This document shows, one piece after another, positions 35,119 through 44,571 of a DNA stretch of 64,000 nt. The stretch covers positions 51,165-115,164 of the forward strand of contig JAUNDG010000005.1 in NCBI GenBank assembly GCA_030526195.1. The letters are read 5' to 3'. The DNA is from Lachnospiraceae bacterium (GTDB lineage Bacteria; Bacillota; Clostridia; Lachnospirales; Lachnospiraceae). The position numbers and the translations under genes were made by a program. Each line of letters starts with the position of its first letter. Within the stretch, counting starts at the first letter, position 1. The notes below the pieces were generated by a model. That model ran no database searches and was not told the origin of the DNA. It saw only the letters and a program-made list of their open reading frames with translations.

Positions 35119-35586
35119 GAGTTTGCCTCCTTGCGCATTGTCGAGATGACGAAAAAATGGTTTTTGAGCACTGACTTTAATGTGTGACAGTAGCGCCTGC
35201 GCCCTGAAAGGCTTCCGGACCGAGGCTGACGCGGTCGGAGCATGGGACGGCGCGCTCATGAAAATTCAATGTTTATCCCGATTTTTAGCCATTTTCTTCT
35301 AAAGTATGGGCGAATCGGTGAGTGAAAAATGGGGTTTTATTTCACTTTACATTCTTTATGCATTATACACAAAAAAGGATGGTTTGGAATACACAAAATT
35401 GCTTTTTGTGCAAAACATTGCATATGCCACACAAAAAATTGCAGAGAGTTTCTATTTTGTTGACCGTTGTGTGAGCAAAATGATATAAAAATATCACAAC
35501 AAGCAAGTCAACAACTACTGAGGCAGGCGCGCGATGCTGAGGTAAACGAAACACTTTAATCACTCAACATTAAAGGAGATAGAAAA
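35119..35586. promoter_or_regulatory. Divergent control region between LacI and the DapA-like operon
   Basis: AT-rich 468-base region. Plus-strand promoter: TTGACC 35460-35465, 18 bases, TATAAA 35484-35489. Over the -10 lies TGATAT-AAAA-ATATCA (35481-35496), flanked by GTTGTG (35467-35472) and CACAAC (35495-35500). Upstream are three direct ACACAAAA words (35367, 35391, 35429) and an inverted TTTTTGTG (35403-35410). These are candidate operator elements, perhaps for the LacI protein. No gene seen. Confidence 0.55.
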
Positions 35587-36561
35587 ATGGCAAAAGTTAA
35601 GAACTTCAAAACAATCTTCCCGGCTGTTTCTGTACCGCTGAACGACGACTTCTCTATCAACGAAGAAGAGTTCCGTCTGTACCTTCGTTGGATCAAGACA
35701 TTCTATGGTAAGGGCATGGATGGTCTTGTTTGCAACGGCCACACAGGTGAAATCACAGGCCTGACAAGAGCTGAAAGAAAGCGCGTTGTTGAGATCTGCG
35801 CTGAAGAATGCGGCGATGTTATGACAATCATCTCCGGTGTTAACTGCGAAAACACTCAGGAATCTATCGAAATGGCTGCTGAAGCTAAGGCTGCCGGCGC
35901 TGACGGTATCCTTCTGATGCCGCCGCACATGTGGCTGAGATTCGGTATGAACCCGAATGCTCCGTTCGAATATGTTAAGGATGTTGCCGAAGGCGCTGAC
36001 ATCGACATCATCATCCACCTGTATCCGGCTACATCTAAGGCTTTCTACCCGGTAGAAACTCTGATCAAGATGTGCAAAGAAATCGATCATGTTAAGTGCA
36101 TCAAGATGGGTACTCGTGTTACTTCCATCTACGAACATGACGTACGTCTTCTTCGTGAAGAATGCCCGGATATCTCCCTCATCACATGCCACGACGAAAC
36201 ACTGTGCGTAAGCTGGTTCCCGGGTATGGACGGCGCCCTGATCGGTTTCGCTGGCTGCGTTCCGGAAATCATCTGCCCGGCTCGCGAAGTATTCGCTAAC
36301 CCGGACAAGCACACTCTGAAAGAAGCTCAGGATTGGTCAAACCGTATTTACCACATTTCTCAGGCTATCTACGGTGGCGGTCAGCCGTCAGGTGAAGCTC
36401 ATGCTCGTCTGAAAGAAGCCCTGTATCAGAGAGGCATCTTCTCTAACGCTCTTATGAGAAAGCCGGTTCTTCCGCTGAATCAGGAAGAAAAAGATTGGGT
36501 TGCCCTTGGTCTGGAAAGAAGCCAGATGGAAAAGGTCGACATGACTCAGTTCAAGAAATAA
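35587..36561 (+). CDS. Dihydrodipicolinate synthase / N-acetylneuraminate lyase family protein
   Basis: 324 residues of the class I aldolase NAL superfamily. The Schiff-base lysine is about K173 (CIKMGT) and the partner tyrosine about Y146 (IIHLYPAT). The substrate loop reads GHTGE where DHDPS has GTTGE, arguing against lysine biosynthesis and for a catabolic aldolase or hydratase. Codon use is strikingly uniform (GCT, GAA, CGT, CTG), a sign of very high expression. AAAGGAGATAGAAAA precedes ATG 35587. A hairpin separates it from the transporter gene, which shares the same codon style. Confidence 0.88.
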   Translation: MAKVKNFKTIFPAVSVPLNDDFSINEEEFRLYLRWIKTFYGKGMDGLVCNGHTGEITGLTRAERKRVVEICAEECGDVMTIISGVNCENTQESIEMAAEAKAAGADGILLMPPHMWLRFGMNPNAPFEYVKDVAEGADIDIIIHLYPATSKAFYPVETLIKMCKEIDHVKCIKMGTRVTSIYEHDVRLLREECPDISLITCHDETLCVSWFPGMDGALIGFAGCVPEIICPAREVFANPDKHTLKEAQDWSNRIYHISQAIYGGGQPSGEAHARLKEALYQRGIFSNALMRKPVLPLNQEEKDWVALGLERSQMEKVDMTQFKK

Positions 36562-36587
36562 TTTGGCAATTAGTATCTGATTGCTCT

Positions 36588-36615
36588 GATAGGGGCCTGT
36601 TTTCAGGCCCCTATC
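36588..36615 (+). other. Intergenic hairpin between the lyase and transporter genes
   Basis: GATAGGGGCCTG and CAGGCCCCTATC form a perfect 12-bp stem with a 4-base loop, with no T-run. It probably sets mRNA stability or partial read-through so that the lyase is made in excess. Confidence 0.6.
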
Positions 36616-36649
36616 TCAATGTATACGTACCACATTCCCGGAGGGTATT

Positions 36650-37927
36650 ATGGAAAACACAAATAACACCGTTATCGGCGAAGGCGTAAAACGTCTGCCC
36701 GCAAAGGATCTTCTGAAGCGCGTTGGCCCCGGCCTTATCGCTACAGGTATTGTTATCGGCCCCGGTGCCGTAACAACAGCTGCCATGCTCGGCGCTAACT
36801 ATGGTTACTCACTGATCTGGCTGGTTCTTCCCATCATCTTCATGGGCATCACCTTCATGATGACAACCAACCGTCTGGCTATTTGTACAGGTCTTCCCAC
36901 AATCCACGCTATCCGCAAATACTTTGGCCCGGTTGCTGCCGGCGTCGTTGGTATCGCTGTATTCCTGTCCTGTCTGTTCTTCACAATGGGTAACATTTCA
37001 GGTACAGGTATGGGTCTGAACCTGCTGTTCGGCATCGATTGGAAGATCGGCTCTGCCTTTATGATCGCCATCGTTGTCTTCTGCTACTTCGCTAAGAACG
37101 TTTACTCAAAAGTTGAAAAGATCATCACCGTTTGTATCATCGTTATGATCGTGGCCTTCTACATCACTCTGATCGGTGTTGGCGGCCCGGATCCGGTGGA
37201 ACTGGGTAAAGGTCTTATCGGCTTCCAGGTTCCGGAAGGTTCTCTGGCTACAGCTCTGGCTTTCATTTCTACTAATGCTGCTGTTACAGCCGGTATCTAT
37301 GCCACATACCTTGGCAAAGAAAAGAAATGGAAACCGGAAGATCTCTTCAACGGCGTTATGTTCACAGACGCCCTTGTACACGTTATCTCTGTTATCCTGA
37401 TTTCAGGCGCTATCATCCTTGTTGGTGCTATCGTCCTTCATCCGCAGGGTCTTTCCATCAAGAGCCCGACTGAACTGGCTGAAATGCTTGTCCCGATCAT
37501 GGGTAAAGCTTCTTCCATCATCATGGGTCTTGCTCTGGTAGGTGCCGGCTTCTCCTCACTGCTGGCTAACACACAGAGAGGTATGGTACTGCTTGGTGCC
37601 GGTCTGAACAAAGATACAGGCTTCGAAACAAAGTTTGTCCGTATCGGCTGCCTGATCAGCCTTATTTTTGCCATGATCATCTGCTACATGTACAACGGTT
37701 CTCCGACACAGCTGATCCTGCTGGCTAACCTGTCCACATCTATCGCGACACCGATCGGTGGTCTGTTCATCCTGCTGCTCCTTTGGAGAAAGGATGTCAA
37801 CGCTGGTTACAAGAGCCCGACAGCTCTGAGAATCTGCATGACAATCAGCTACGTCTTCGTAACGATCATGACAGTTTCTGCTCTGCGCACATCTATTCCG
37901 AAGCTGATCGCTTCCTTCTTCGGCTAA
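36650..37927 (+). CDS. Nramp-related transporter lacking the metal-binding residues
   Basis: 425 residues, about 11 membrane helices. The fold and length match Nramp, but the TM1 metal motif DPGN is GPGA (residues 37-40) and the TM6 MPH motif region is AVTA (211-214), so the Asp, Asn and Met metal ligands are all missing. Divalent-metal transport by the known mechanism is therefore unlikely. Between a DapA-like lyase and a VOC protein, and with the same high-expression codon bias, it may import the substrate or export the product of the lyase. GGAGGGTATT precedes ATG 36650. Confidence 0.8.
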   Translation: MENTNNTVIGEGVKRLPAKDLLKRVGPGLIATGIVIGPGAVTTAAMLGANYGYSLIWLVLPIIFMGITFMMTTNRLAICTGLPTIHAIRKYFGPVAAGVVGIAVFLSCLFFTMGNISGTGMGLNLLFGIDWKIGSAFMIAIVVFCYFAKNVYSKVEKIITVCIIVMIVAFYITLIGVGGPDPVELGKGLIGFQVPEGSLATALAFISTNAAVTAGIYATYLGKEKKWKPEDLFNGVMFTDALVHVISVILISGAIILVGAIVLHPQGLSIKSPTELAEMLVPIMGKASSIIMGLALVGAGFSSLLANTQRGMVLLGAGLNKDTGFETKFVRIGCLISLIFAMIICYMYNGSPTQLILLANLSTSIATPIGGLFILLLLWRKDVNAGYKSPTALRICMTISYVFVTIMTVSALRTSIPKLIASFFG

Positions 37928-37942
37928 AGAAAGGCGTCAACC

Positions 37943-38272
37943 ATGACTTCACGGCTTCATCATGCCGCGTTAAACGTGGTGGAACTTGACTGGTACACAG
38001 ACTTCTTCAAAACCGTCTTTGGTATGTCCGTACGGAAAACCGCCGGTTCTGCTCCGGCTCGCAAGATCTGGTTTGAGGAAGGTATCCAGTTAAATGAATG
38101 CGCCGGCAATGCCGACAATGCCGATGGTTCATCTGCGTATGACCATCTGGCCATTGCTGTTGAGGATAAAGATGTCCTGATTCGCGAGGCCCTTGCCCAC
38201 GACTGTACCCGTGGCCAGGAAGGTCCGAACTGGATCTATCTCCCCAATGGCGTCAAAATTGAACTAATGTGA
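37943..38272 (+). CDS. VOC-family (glyoxalase-like) protein
   Basis: 109 residues, one VOC half: an N-terminal RLHHAALNVVELDWYTDFF segment with candidate metal His, and YDHLAIAVED ... YLPNGVKIELM at the end. VOC proteins are metal-dependent isomerases, lyases or dioxygenases acting on small substrates; the exact reaction is unknown. It starts 15 bases after the transporter stop, and AAAGAAAGG is its ribosome site, so it is probably the last gene of the lyase operon. Confidence 0.8.
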   Translation: MTSRLHHAALNVVELDWYTDFFKTVFGMSVRKTAGSAPARKIWFEEGIQLNECAGNADNADGSSAYDHLAIAVEDKDVLIREALAHDCTRGQEGPNWIYLPNGVKIELM

Positions 38273-38348
38273 TCTATATCACGCTGATTTTTTTCACCTC
38301 CCGAAAAAATAACAGCATTGTTGCAACTTTTTTTACCTTACCAAAGAG

Positions 38349-38433
38349 GCCGCCGCACCGTCAGGTGCGGCGGTCTTCTTCGTTGATGAGCCAAGTGAAG
38401 CCCCATGCTTGCATGGAGGGCTTCATTTGGCTC
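38349..38433 (+). terminator. Two hairpins after the VOC gene
   Basis: GCCGCCGCACC-GTCA-GGTGCGGCGG with TCTTCTT (38349-38380), then GAGCCAAGTGAAGCCC paired with GGGCTTCATTTGGCTC (38388-38433). Together they end the lyase-transporter-VOC transcript. Confidence 0.75.
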
Positions 38434-38566
38434 TTTGTGGCTCTTTGTTGTTTGCCGATTATGAAATGAGGTATGACACAGGCCCGTCAGCCGTGGTATG
38501 ATAAGAAGTCAAGGAATATGAGATGAAAATCTGCGGCCGTCGCCGCAGCGGAAAGGAACAGATATC

Positions 38567-39112
38567 ATGATTTACGTTCATAACGGTCGGCCCATCACAA
38601 AGGAACGCCGCCTCGACCGCGAGGTGCGTGTTTATGACAGGCTGGATGAGCTGGGCATATCTTATCAGAGAGCCGATCACGAACCGGCGGACACTATGGA
38701 AGCCTGCCGGGCCATCGATGAGGCTCTGGACATGAAAATGTGCAAGAATCTCTTCTTATGTAATCGCCAGAAAACAGAGTTTTACCTTCTGCTTATGCCG
38801 GGAGATAAGCCCTTTAAGACAAAGGAAATCCCGCCCCAGGTGGGCTGCGCCCGCTTATCCTTTGCGGGAGAGGAGGCGATGCTGGCCTATCTGGATATTG
38901 AACCCGGAGCGGTTTCGGTGCTGGGCCTCATGAATGACCATGACGGAAAGGTGCAGCTTCTCATTGATGAAGACATTTTAAAAGCCGAGTATGTGGGCTG
39001 TCATCCCTGTGTCAATACCTCCAGTCTCAAACTGAAGGTTAAGGATGTGACCGATGTCTTCCTGCCGGCGGTTAAGCATGAACCCATCATTGTGCATCTC
39101 ACCGGCGAATAA
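38567..39112 (+). CDS. Prolyl-tRNA deacylase ProX/YbaK-like
   Basis: 181 residues of the YbaK/ProX editing domain: RVYDRLDELGISYQRADHEPADTMEAC, the KNLFLCNRQKTEFYLLLMPGDKPF core and the VGCHPCVNTSSLKLKVKD end typical of ProX. These free-standing domains hydrolyse mischarged tRNA (for example Ala- or Cys-tRNAPro). GAAAGGAACAGATATC precedes ATG 38567. The 27-base gap to the XRE regulator is short, but no functional link is evident. Confidence 0.9.
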   Translation: MIYVHNGRPITKERRLDREVRVYDRLDELGISYQRADHEPADTMEACRAIDEALDMKMCKNLFLCNRQKTEFYLLLMPGDKPFKTKEIPPQVGCARLSFAGEEAMLAYLDIEPGAVSVLGLMNDHDGKVQLLIDEDILKAEYVGCHPCVNTSSLKLKVKDVTDVFLPAVKHEPIIVHLTGE

Positions 39113-39139
39113 CAGGGCAGAAGAGAAGAGGGCAACATA

Positions 39140-39745
39140 ATGGAACTGAATCTGAAAATAAAATCTTTGCGGGAAGCTCACGAGATGACCCAGGAACAGG
39201 TGGCGGAAGCCTTGTATGTGTCCCGTCGGACCGTGGCCAAGTGGGAAAAAGGCCGGAGCTATCCCAGTATCGATTCCCTGAAAAATCTGGCAAAATGCTT
39301 CGGTGTGCCGCTGGAGGAACTCATCGACAGCGAAGAGATCATCGCTCTGGCCAAGGCAGACATTAAGGAATCCCACCAGAAGTACATGGCGCTGGTCTGC
39401 AGTCTGCTTGACCTGGCGGTGCTCATGATGCTGTTTGTGCCGGTTTTCCATGATCTCTTGAACGGCGCGATCACATCCGCCCCGCTTTTCCGTCTTCACG
39501 GCGTGGCCATGGTGCGCCGGGTGTTATTCCGGGTGGTGGTGCTGGCCACGGCAGCCAATGGTGTGCTGGGTCTGGCGGTCAGCCATGCGGACCGGGCAGT
39601 CTGGCGTCGCTATCCTCTGGCCATCGGGACAACCCTGTCCATCGTCGGGGCCATCTTATTCATCGTTTCCTCACAGACCAATGCGGCACTTTTCTACATG
39701 GTGATCCTGATCATCAAGGGTGCCCTTCTTGTTAAGACAAAATAG
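39140..39745 (+). CDS. XRE-family regulator with C-terminal membrane helices
   Basis: 201 residues. The helix-turn-helix at about 5-60 (IKSLREAHEMTQEQVAEALYVSRRTVAKWEKGRSYP) is followed by a linker and three or four hydrophobic segments (about 88-108, 125-145, 160-180 and 183-197). Such membrane-tethered XRE proteins often control the adjacent transporter; here a MATE exporter starts 18 bases downstream. Confidence 0.88.
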   Translation: MELNLKIKSLREAHEMTQEQVAEALYVSRRTVAKWEKGRSYPSIDSLKNLAKCFGVPLEELIDSEEIIALAKADIKESHQKYMALVCSLLDLAVLMMLFVPVFHDLLNGAITSAPLFRLHGVAMVRRVLFRVVVLATAANGVLGLAVSHADRAVWRRYPLAIGTTLSIVGAILFIVSSQTNAALFYMVILIIKGALLVKTK

Positions 39746-39763
39746 TGGGGGACAGATCAGCCT

Positions 39764-41125
39764 ATGAATGGAAAACCAATGACAGAGGGGGCGCCCTGGA
39801 AGCATATCCTGCGGTTTACACTGCCCATTTTCCTGGGAGCTCTGCTTCAACAGTTATATAACACGGCGGACAGCATCATTGTCGGCCGCTTTTCCGGAGA
39901 GGATGCCCTGTCAGCGGTGGGCACCACCGGCAGCTTTGTCTTTTTGTTTATGGCACTGGCCATCGGCTTCTCCTCCGGAAATGGCGTGGTGGTCGCCCAG
40001 CATTACGGCGCTAAGAATGAAAAAGAGGTCAGAGATAATGCCTCTACAGGGTTGTTATTCCTGTTGACGTTGGGGCTGGTGATGATGGCTCTGGGCCTCG
40101 TGATCGCCCGGCCGGCCTTTAAATCCTTTGTGGCGGTGCCGCCGGAGATCCTGGATCAGGCGGTGCTGTATTTCCGACTTTATGCCCTGGGCCTTGTGTT
40201 CCAGTTTGGCTATAACAGTGTGTCGTCTATTTTGAGAGCCGTGGGTGACAGCGCCTCAACCTTATATTTGCTGCTGTTATCCTCCGTGCTCAATGTGGGT
40301 CTTGATATCCTGTTTGTGGCCGGTTTCCACTGGGGTGTGGCCGGGGCGGCGATCGCCACGGATATTTCCCAGTTTGTGGCCTTTGCTGCAGCTGCTTATT
40401 ATATGAAGAAAAAGTATCCCATGTTCCGCTTCAGCCGGTCCGATTACAAGTGGCGCAAAGGCTGCGTGGTCCGGACGGTGAAGATCGGCCTGCCCATTTC
40501 TTTGCAGATGGTGGTCATTTCCATGGGCCTTACCTTCATTCAGCGGGCCGCCAACGGTTTTGGCCAGACCATGACGGCGGCTTATTCCGTGGGGCAGCGC
40601 ATTGAAATGTTCATTAATCAGCCGGCCATTGCCATGCAGACCACCCTGGCCACATACACAGGACAGAATCTTGGGGCCGGCAAGCACGACCGACTTCGCA
40701 AAGGCCTCTGGCAGGGCGTGCTGATGTCCCTGCTCTTTACATTGGTGTTCACGGTGATCCTGCTGCTCTTTAATCAGCAGATCGTGGAGGCATTTGCTTT
40801 AAGTCCGGAAGCCGCCGGCTACGGTGTGCGTTATCTGCGGGCGGTGGCACTTTGCAACATTTTGTTGTCTCTCTATGTGCCGCTCTTTGGTTTCTATCAG
40901 GGGCTCGACCACAGCGCCGTGCCCATGATCGTGGCCATGTGCGTTCTGTCACTTCGCGTGATCGTGGTCTACCTGTTAAAGGACACCGCTTTTATGGGCT
41001 GCAGCATTCTCTGGTGGAATGGTCTGGCGGGCTTCTCCATGGGTCTTCTGGTCTGCTGGGGTTATTATTTCTCAGGAAAATGGAAACGCGGCCGCTTCTT
41101 TTCTTCGGAAGCACAGCCGTCCTGA
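39764..41125 (+). CDS. MATE-family efflux transporter
   Basis: 453 residues, about 12 membrane helices in two homologous halves. The N-terminal LPIFLGALLQQLYNTADSIIVG segment and GVVVAQHYGAKNEKEV are typical MATE signatures, repeated near 250-300 in the second half. It should export cationic drugs or metabolites by H+ or Na+ antiport. It is coupled to the XRE regulator (18-base gap). Confidence 0.93.
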   Translation: MNGKPMTEGAPWKHILRFTLPIFLGALLQQLYNTADSIIVGRFSGEDALSAVGTTGSFVFLFMALAIGFSSGNGVVVAQHYGAKNEKEVRDNASTGLLFLLTLGLVMMALGLVIARPAFKSFVAVPPEILDQAVLYFRLYALGLVFQFGYNSVSSILRAVGDSASTLYLLLLSSVLNVGLDILFVAGFHWGVAGAAIATDISQFVAFAAAAYYMKKKYPMFRFSRSDYKWRKGCVVRTVKIGLPISLQMVVISMGLTFIQRAANGFGQTMTAAYSVGQRIEMFINQPAIAMQTTLATYTGQNLGAGKHDRLRKGLWQGVLMSLLFTLVFTVILLLFNQQIVEAFALSPEAAGYGVRYLRAVALCNILLSLYVPLFGFYQGLDHSAVPMIVAMCVLSLRVIVVYLLKDTAFMGCSILWWNGLAGFSMGLLVCWGYYFSGKWKRGRFFSSEAQPS

Positions 41126-41248
41126 AACATAGCCGTCCGGATCCAAACCATATCTTTATGAAATGGGCAGCCGGAAATGCGGCAGGTTGTGGATGATTTA
41201 ACAACAAATGACAGTTTTGGCCGTTTGTTGCTGTTTCATAAAATGCAT

Positions 41249-41277
41249 TTGGGCATATCTTTAAAATATGCTACAAT
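41249..41277 (+). promoter_or_regulatory. Predicted promoter with internal dyad before the NhaC gene
   Basis: TTGGGC at 41249-41254, 17 bases, TACAAT at 41272-41277. Between them GCATAT (41253-41258) and ATATGC (41266-41271) are inverted, a possible operator. Confidence 0.5.
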
Positions 41278-41320
41278 GCACATTAGACTTTTTGATTAAT
41301 CATTTATGAGAGGGAAAATC

Positions 41321-42973
41321 ATGAAAAAGAAAGGCATTATCTTCCTTCTGGCCTCCCTGGTGATCCTGGGTATCTTCGTTGCACTATCAATGAATACACC
41401 GGGCACAGTGGATCCGGAAAACTATCAGCCGGCTGTTTTCTCGACATTCGGCGCACTTCTCCCGCCCATCATCGCCATCGCGCTGGCGTTGATCACAAAG
41501 GAAGTGTACTCGTCACTCTTTGTCGGTATCGTCACAGGTGCGCTGCTGTATGCCAACGGCAACCTGGAGCTTATGCTGAACACCATGATGTTCAACGAAG
41601 ACGGCGGTATGATCTACAAGCTGGCTGACAGCTGGAATGTGGGTATCCTCGTATTCCTTGTCATCCTGGGCATTATGGTCGCTCTGATGAACAAGGTCGG
41701 CGGTTCCGCTGCCTTTGGTAAATGGGCTTCCACTCACATTAAAACACGTGTGGGGGCACAGCTGGCCACAGTGGTCCTCGGTATCCTCATTTTCGTGGAC
41801 GACTACTTCAACTGCCTGACTGTAGGTTCTGTTATGCGTCCGGTCACAGACCGTCATAACATTTCCCGCGCCAAGCTGGCATATCTCATTGATGCTACAG
41901 CCGCCCCGATCTGCATCATCGCACCGGTTTCCAGCTGGGCCGCTGCTGTTACATCCTCTGTTCCGGAAGGCAGCGATATCAACGGTTTCACCATGTTCCT
42001 GCAGACCATTCCGTATAACTTCTATGCGCTGTGTACCATCCTGATGATGGTCCTGATGATCATCTTCAAGACAGAATTCGGCCCCATGCGTCGTCATGAG
42101 CTGAACGCTCTGAAGGGTGACCTCTTCACCACAGAAGCCCGTCCCTACGGCGATGTCAGCGAAGAGATCGGCAGCCCCAACGGCAAGGTCATCGACCTGG
42201 TCTTCCCGGTGCTGGTGCTCATTGCCTGCTGCATTCTGGGTATGGTCTACACGGGCGGCTTCTTCTCAGGCGAAAGCTTTATCGATGCCTTTGCCGGTGC
42301 CGATGCTTCTGTTGGTCTGGTTATCGGCAGTGTGATCACTCTGATCATCACCTTTGTCTTCTACATGAGTCGCGGCGTTATGACATTCAAGGAATTTACC
42401 GAATGTATTCCGGAAGGCTTCAAGGCCATGGTCGCCCCGATCCTTATTCTGACAATGGCCTGGACACTGTCCGGTATGACCGGCCTTCTGGGCGCCAAGT
42501 TCTATGTCCATGACATTGTGGCCGCTTCCGCCGGTGCTCTGCAGATGTTCCTGCCGGCCGTCGTCTTTGTCGTGGCCTTCTTCCTGGCTTTTGCCACCGG
42601 TACAAGCTGGGGTACCTTTGCCATCCTCATCCCCATCGTGTGCAACGTTTTCGGTGCGGAGGCTTATCAGATGCTGGTCATCTCCATTGCCGCCTGCCTG
42701 TCAGGTGCTGTCTGCGGTGACCATTGCTCACCCATTTCCGATACCACCATCATGGCATCAGCCGGTGCTCATTCAGACCACGTGAACCATGTGTCCACAC
42801 AGATTCCGTATGTCATTGTGGCGGCTGTTGTTTCCTTTATCGGTTACCTGGTATCCGGTATCATCGGCTACACAACCGGCAGCTCCATGGCCCTGATCGG
42901 TCTTGGTGTATCCTTAGTGCTGATGGTGATCGTGGTGCTGGCCATGCGGAGCAAAAACAAACTCGAGCAGTAA
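41321..42973 (+). CDS. Na+/H+ antiporter NhaC family protein
   Basis: 550 residues from ATG 41321 (GAGAGGG 41308-41314 upstream; the ATG at 41306 overlaps that site). About 12-13 membrane helices. NhaC-type features are FVDDYFNCLTVGSVMRPVTD and the GDHCSPISDTTIMASAGAHSDHVNH block near residue 470. Members exchange Na+ and H+, some with organic acids such as malate and lactate. The upstream position to a CoA-transferase suggests carboxylate-linked transport, which is inference. Codon use is fairly biased. Confidence 0.9.
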   Translation: MKKKGIIFLLASLVILGIFVALSMNTPGTVDPENYQPAVFSTFGALLPPIIAIALALITKEVYSSLFVGIVTGALLYANGNLELMLNTMMFNEDGGMIYKLADSWNVGILVFLVILGIMVALMNKVGGSAAFGKWASTHIKTRVGAQLATVVLGILIFVDDYFNCLTVGSVMRPVTDRHNISRAKLAYLIDATAAPICIIAPVSSWAAAVTSSVPEGSDINGFTMFLQTIPYNFYALCTILMMVLMIIFKTEFGPMRRHELNALKGDLFTTEARPYGDVSEEIGSPNGKVIDLVFPVLVLIACCILGMVYTGGFFSGESFIDAFAGADASVGLVIGSVITLIITFVFYMSRGVMTFKEFTECIPEGFKAMVAPILILTMAWTLSGMTGLLGAKFYVHDIVAASAGALQMFLPAVVFVVAFFLAFATGTSWGTFAILIPIVCNVFGAEAYQMLVISIAACLSGAVCGDHCSPISDTTIMASAGAHSDHVNHVSTQIPYVIVAAVVSFIGYLVSGIIGYTTGSSMALIGLGVSLVLMVIVVLAMRSKNKLEQ

Positions 42974-43001
42974 TATAACAGATATTTCGGAGTAACAGAT
43001 T

Positions 43002-44513
43002 ATGTATCAAATCATGTCCGCCGATGAAGCGGCGGAACTTATCAAAGACGGAGACTGTATTTGTGTCAATGCCTTTGTCGGTATCGAAAATCCCGTGGAA
43101 CTTCATGAGGCCATCTATCGGCGCTATCATGAGACCGGGTCCCCGAAAAATCTGACGATGGTATCCAGCGCCGGTTTCGGTGTCTGGGATGAAAACAGAA
43201 ATGCGGAAGGCTATATCCGGGAAGGGGCTGTGGATCGTCTGATCTGCGGCCACTTCGGCGCCATGCTCAGCACAAAGAAACTGGTGCTTGAGGATCGGTT
43301 CGAAGCCTATAACCTGCCGTTGGGATGCATTTCCCATGCGATCCGTGCCCAGGCCAGCGGCGTCAAGGGCGCCCTGTCCAAGGTCGGTATGGATATCTTT
43401 GTGGATCCTCGGCGTGAAGGCCCCGGCATCAACAACATTTCCAAAGACGATTCCCTCGTCCGCAACGTGTCGGTGGAGGGTGAAGAGTACCTTTATTATC
43501 AGCTGCCCAAGCTGACCGTGGCCCTGATCAAGGGAACCGCAGCGGATATGCAGGGCAACATTTCCTTTGATGACATGTATATGTCCGGCGATGCCCTGTC
43601 CATCTGTCAGGCTGTCCGGGCTAATCACGGCAAGATCATCGTCCAGGTGGACCGTCTGGTGAAAACCCAGGCCCGTCCCCGTAATACCATTATCCCGGGC
43701 TGCTTTGTGGATGCCATCGTGGTGGTGGAAGCGGAGCACAAAAATGCCGCCTTTAAGTCCTTAAGCGGCAGCTTTGAGATTCCCTTTGAGGACTGGCCGG
43801 ACTGGTATGAGATGCTGGAGCCCCTGACCTCCGTGAAACGGAAGGCGGAAACACCGGCCAAGATCATCGGTCGGCGGGCGGCCAAGGAATTAAAACCGGA
43901 TGATATTGTCAATATCGGCATCGGCATTCCGGAAATGGTGTCCCGGTATGCCCGTAAGCTGGGGGTGCTCAGTCAGGTGACGCTGACGGTGGAATCCGGC
44001 GGTATCGGCGGTTTCCCGGCCACCGGTACGGTGTTCGGGGCCATGATCGGTGCCACATCCGTTTACGATATGGCCAACCAGTTTGACCTTTATGATAACG
44101 GCGGTCTGGATATCTGCTTCATGGGCGCCCTTGAGGTGGACTGCCATGGCAATGTCAATGCCCACAGAGGGCCCGGTGCTTTTGCCGGTATCGGCGGCTT
44201 TGCCAATATCACCGCCAAGACACCCACTGTGGTGTTCTGCCTGACCTTTGATGCGGTGGGACTGGAGGTGCAGAAGAAGCGTGATGTGATCACTATTGTG
44301 AATGAGGGCAAGGTGCCCAAGTTTGTCAATGAGATCCGCAGTATCAGCTTTTCAGCCAAGCGTGCCATTGAAAATGGCCAGCATGTTCTTTATGTGACGG
44401 AACGCTGTGTCTTTGAACTGACATCGGAGGGCCTGCGCCTGAAGGAAGTCTACCCGGGCATTGACCGTCAGAAGGATATTCTTGACAGATTGCCCTTCAA
44501 GGTAATAGAATAA
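43002..44513 (+). CDS. Acyl-CoA:acetate/propionate CoA-transferase (fused subunits)
   Basis: 503 residues: an N-terminal alpha-type half (about 1-240) and a beta-type half (about 280-500) as in propionate CoA-transferase. The catalytic glutamate is about E331 in TVESGGIGG, and the oxyanion loop shows GFGVWDENRN. It swaps CoA between acyl donors and a carboxylate such as acetate or propionate, used in fermentation ends or substrate activation. Starts 28 bases after the NhaC stop, with ATTTCGGAG as ribosome site; probably cotranscribed. Confidence 0.9.
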   Translation: MYQIMSADEAAELIKDGDCICVNAFVGIENPVELHEAIYRRYHETGSPKNLTMVSSAGFGVWDENRNAEGYIREGAVDRLICGHFGAMLSTKKLVLEDRFEAYNLPLGCISHAIRAQASGVKGALSKVGMDIFVDPRREGPGINNISKDDSLVRNVSVEGEEYLYYQLPKLTVALIKGTAADMQGNISFDDMYMSGDALSICQAVRANHGKIIVQVDRLVKTQARPRNTIIPGCFVDAIVVVEAEHKNAAFKSLSGSFEIPFEDWPDWYEMLEPLTSVKRKAETPAKIIGRRAAKELKPDDIVNIGIGIPEMVSRYARKLGVLSQVTLTVESGGIGGFPATGTVFGAMIGATSVYDMANQFDLYDNGGLDICFMGALEVDCHGNVNAHRGPGAFAGIGGFANITAKTPTVVFCLTFDAVGLEVQKKRDVITIVNEGKVPKFVNEIRSISFSAKRAIENGQHVLYVTERCVFELTSEGLRLKEVYPGIDRQKDILDRLPFKVIE

Positions 44514-44530
44514 ATCAACAAATAAGATGC

Positions 44531-44557
44531 GGAACTGTCCACGGGCAGTTCCGTTTT
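44531..44557 (+). terminator. Short terminator after the CoA-transferase gene
   Basis: GGAACTG and CAGTTCC pair around an 8-base loop, followed by GTTTTC. A weak terminator or attenuator just before the patatin gene. Confidence 0.6.
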
Positions 44558-44571
44558 CATGTGGAGGGATT

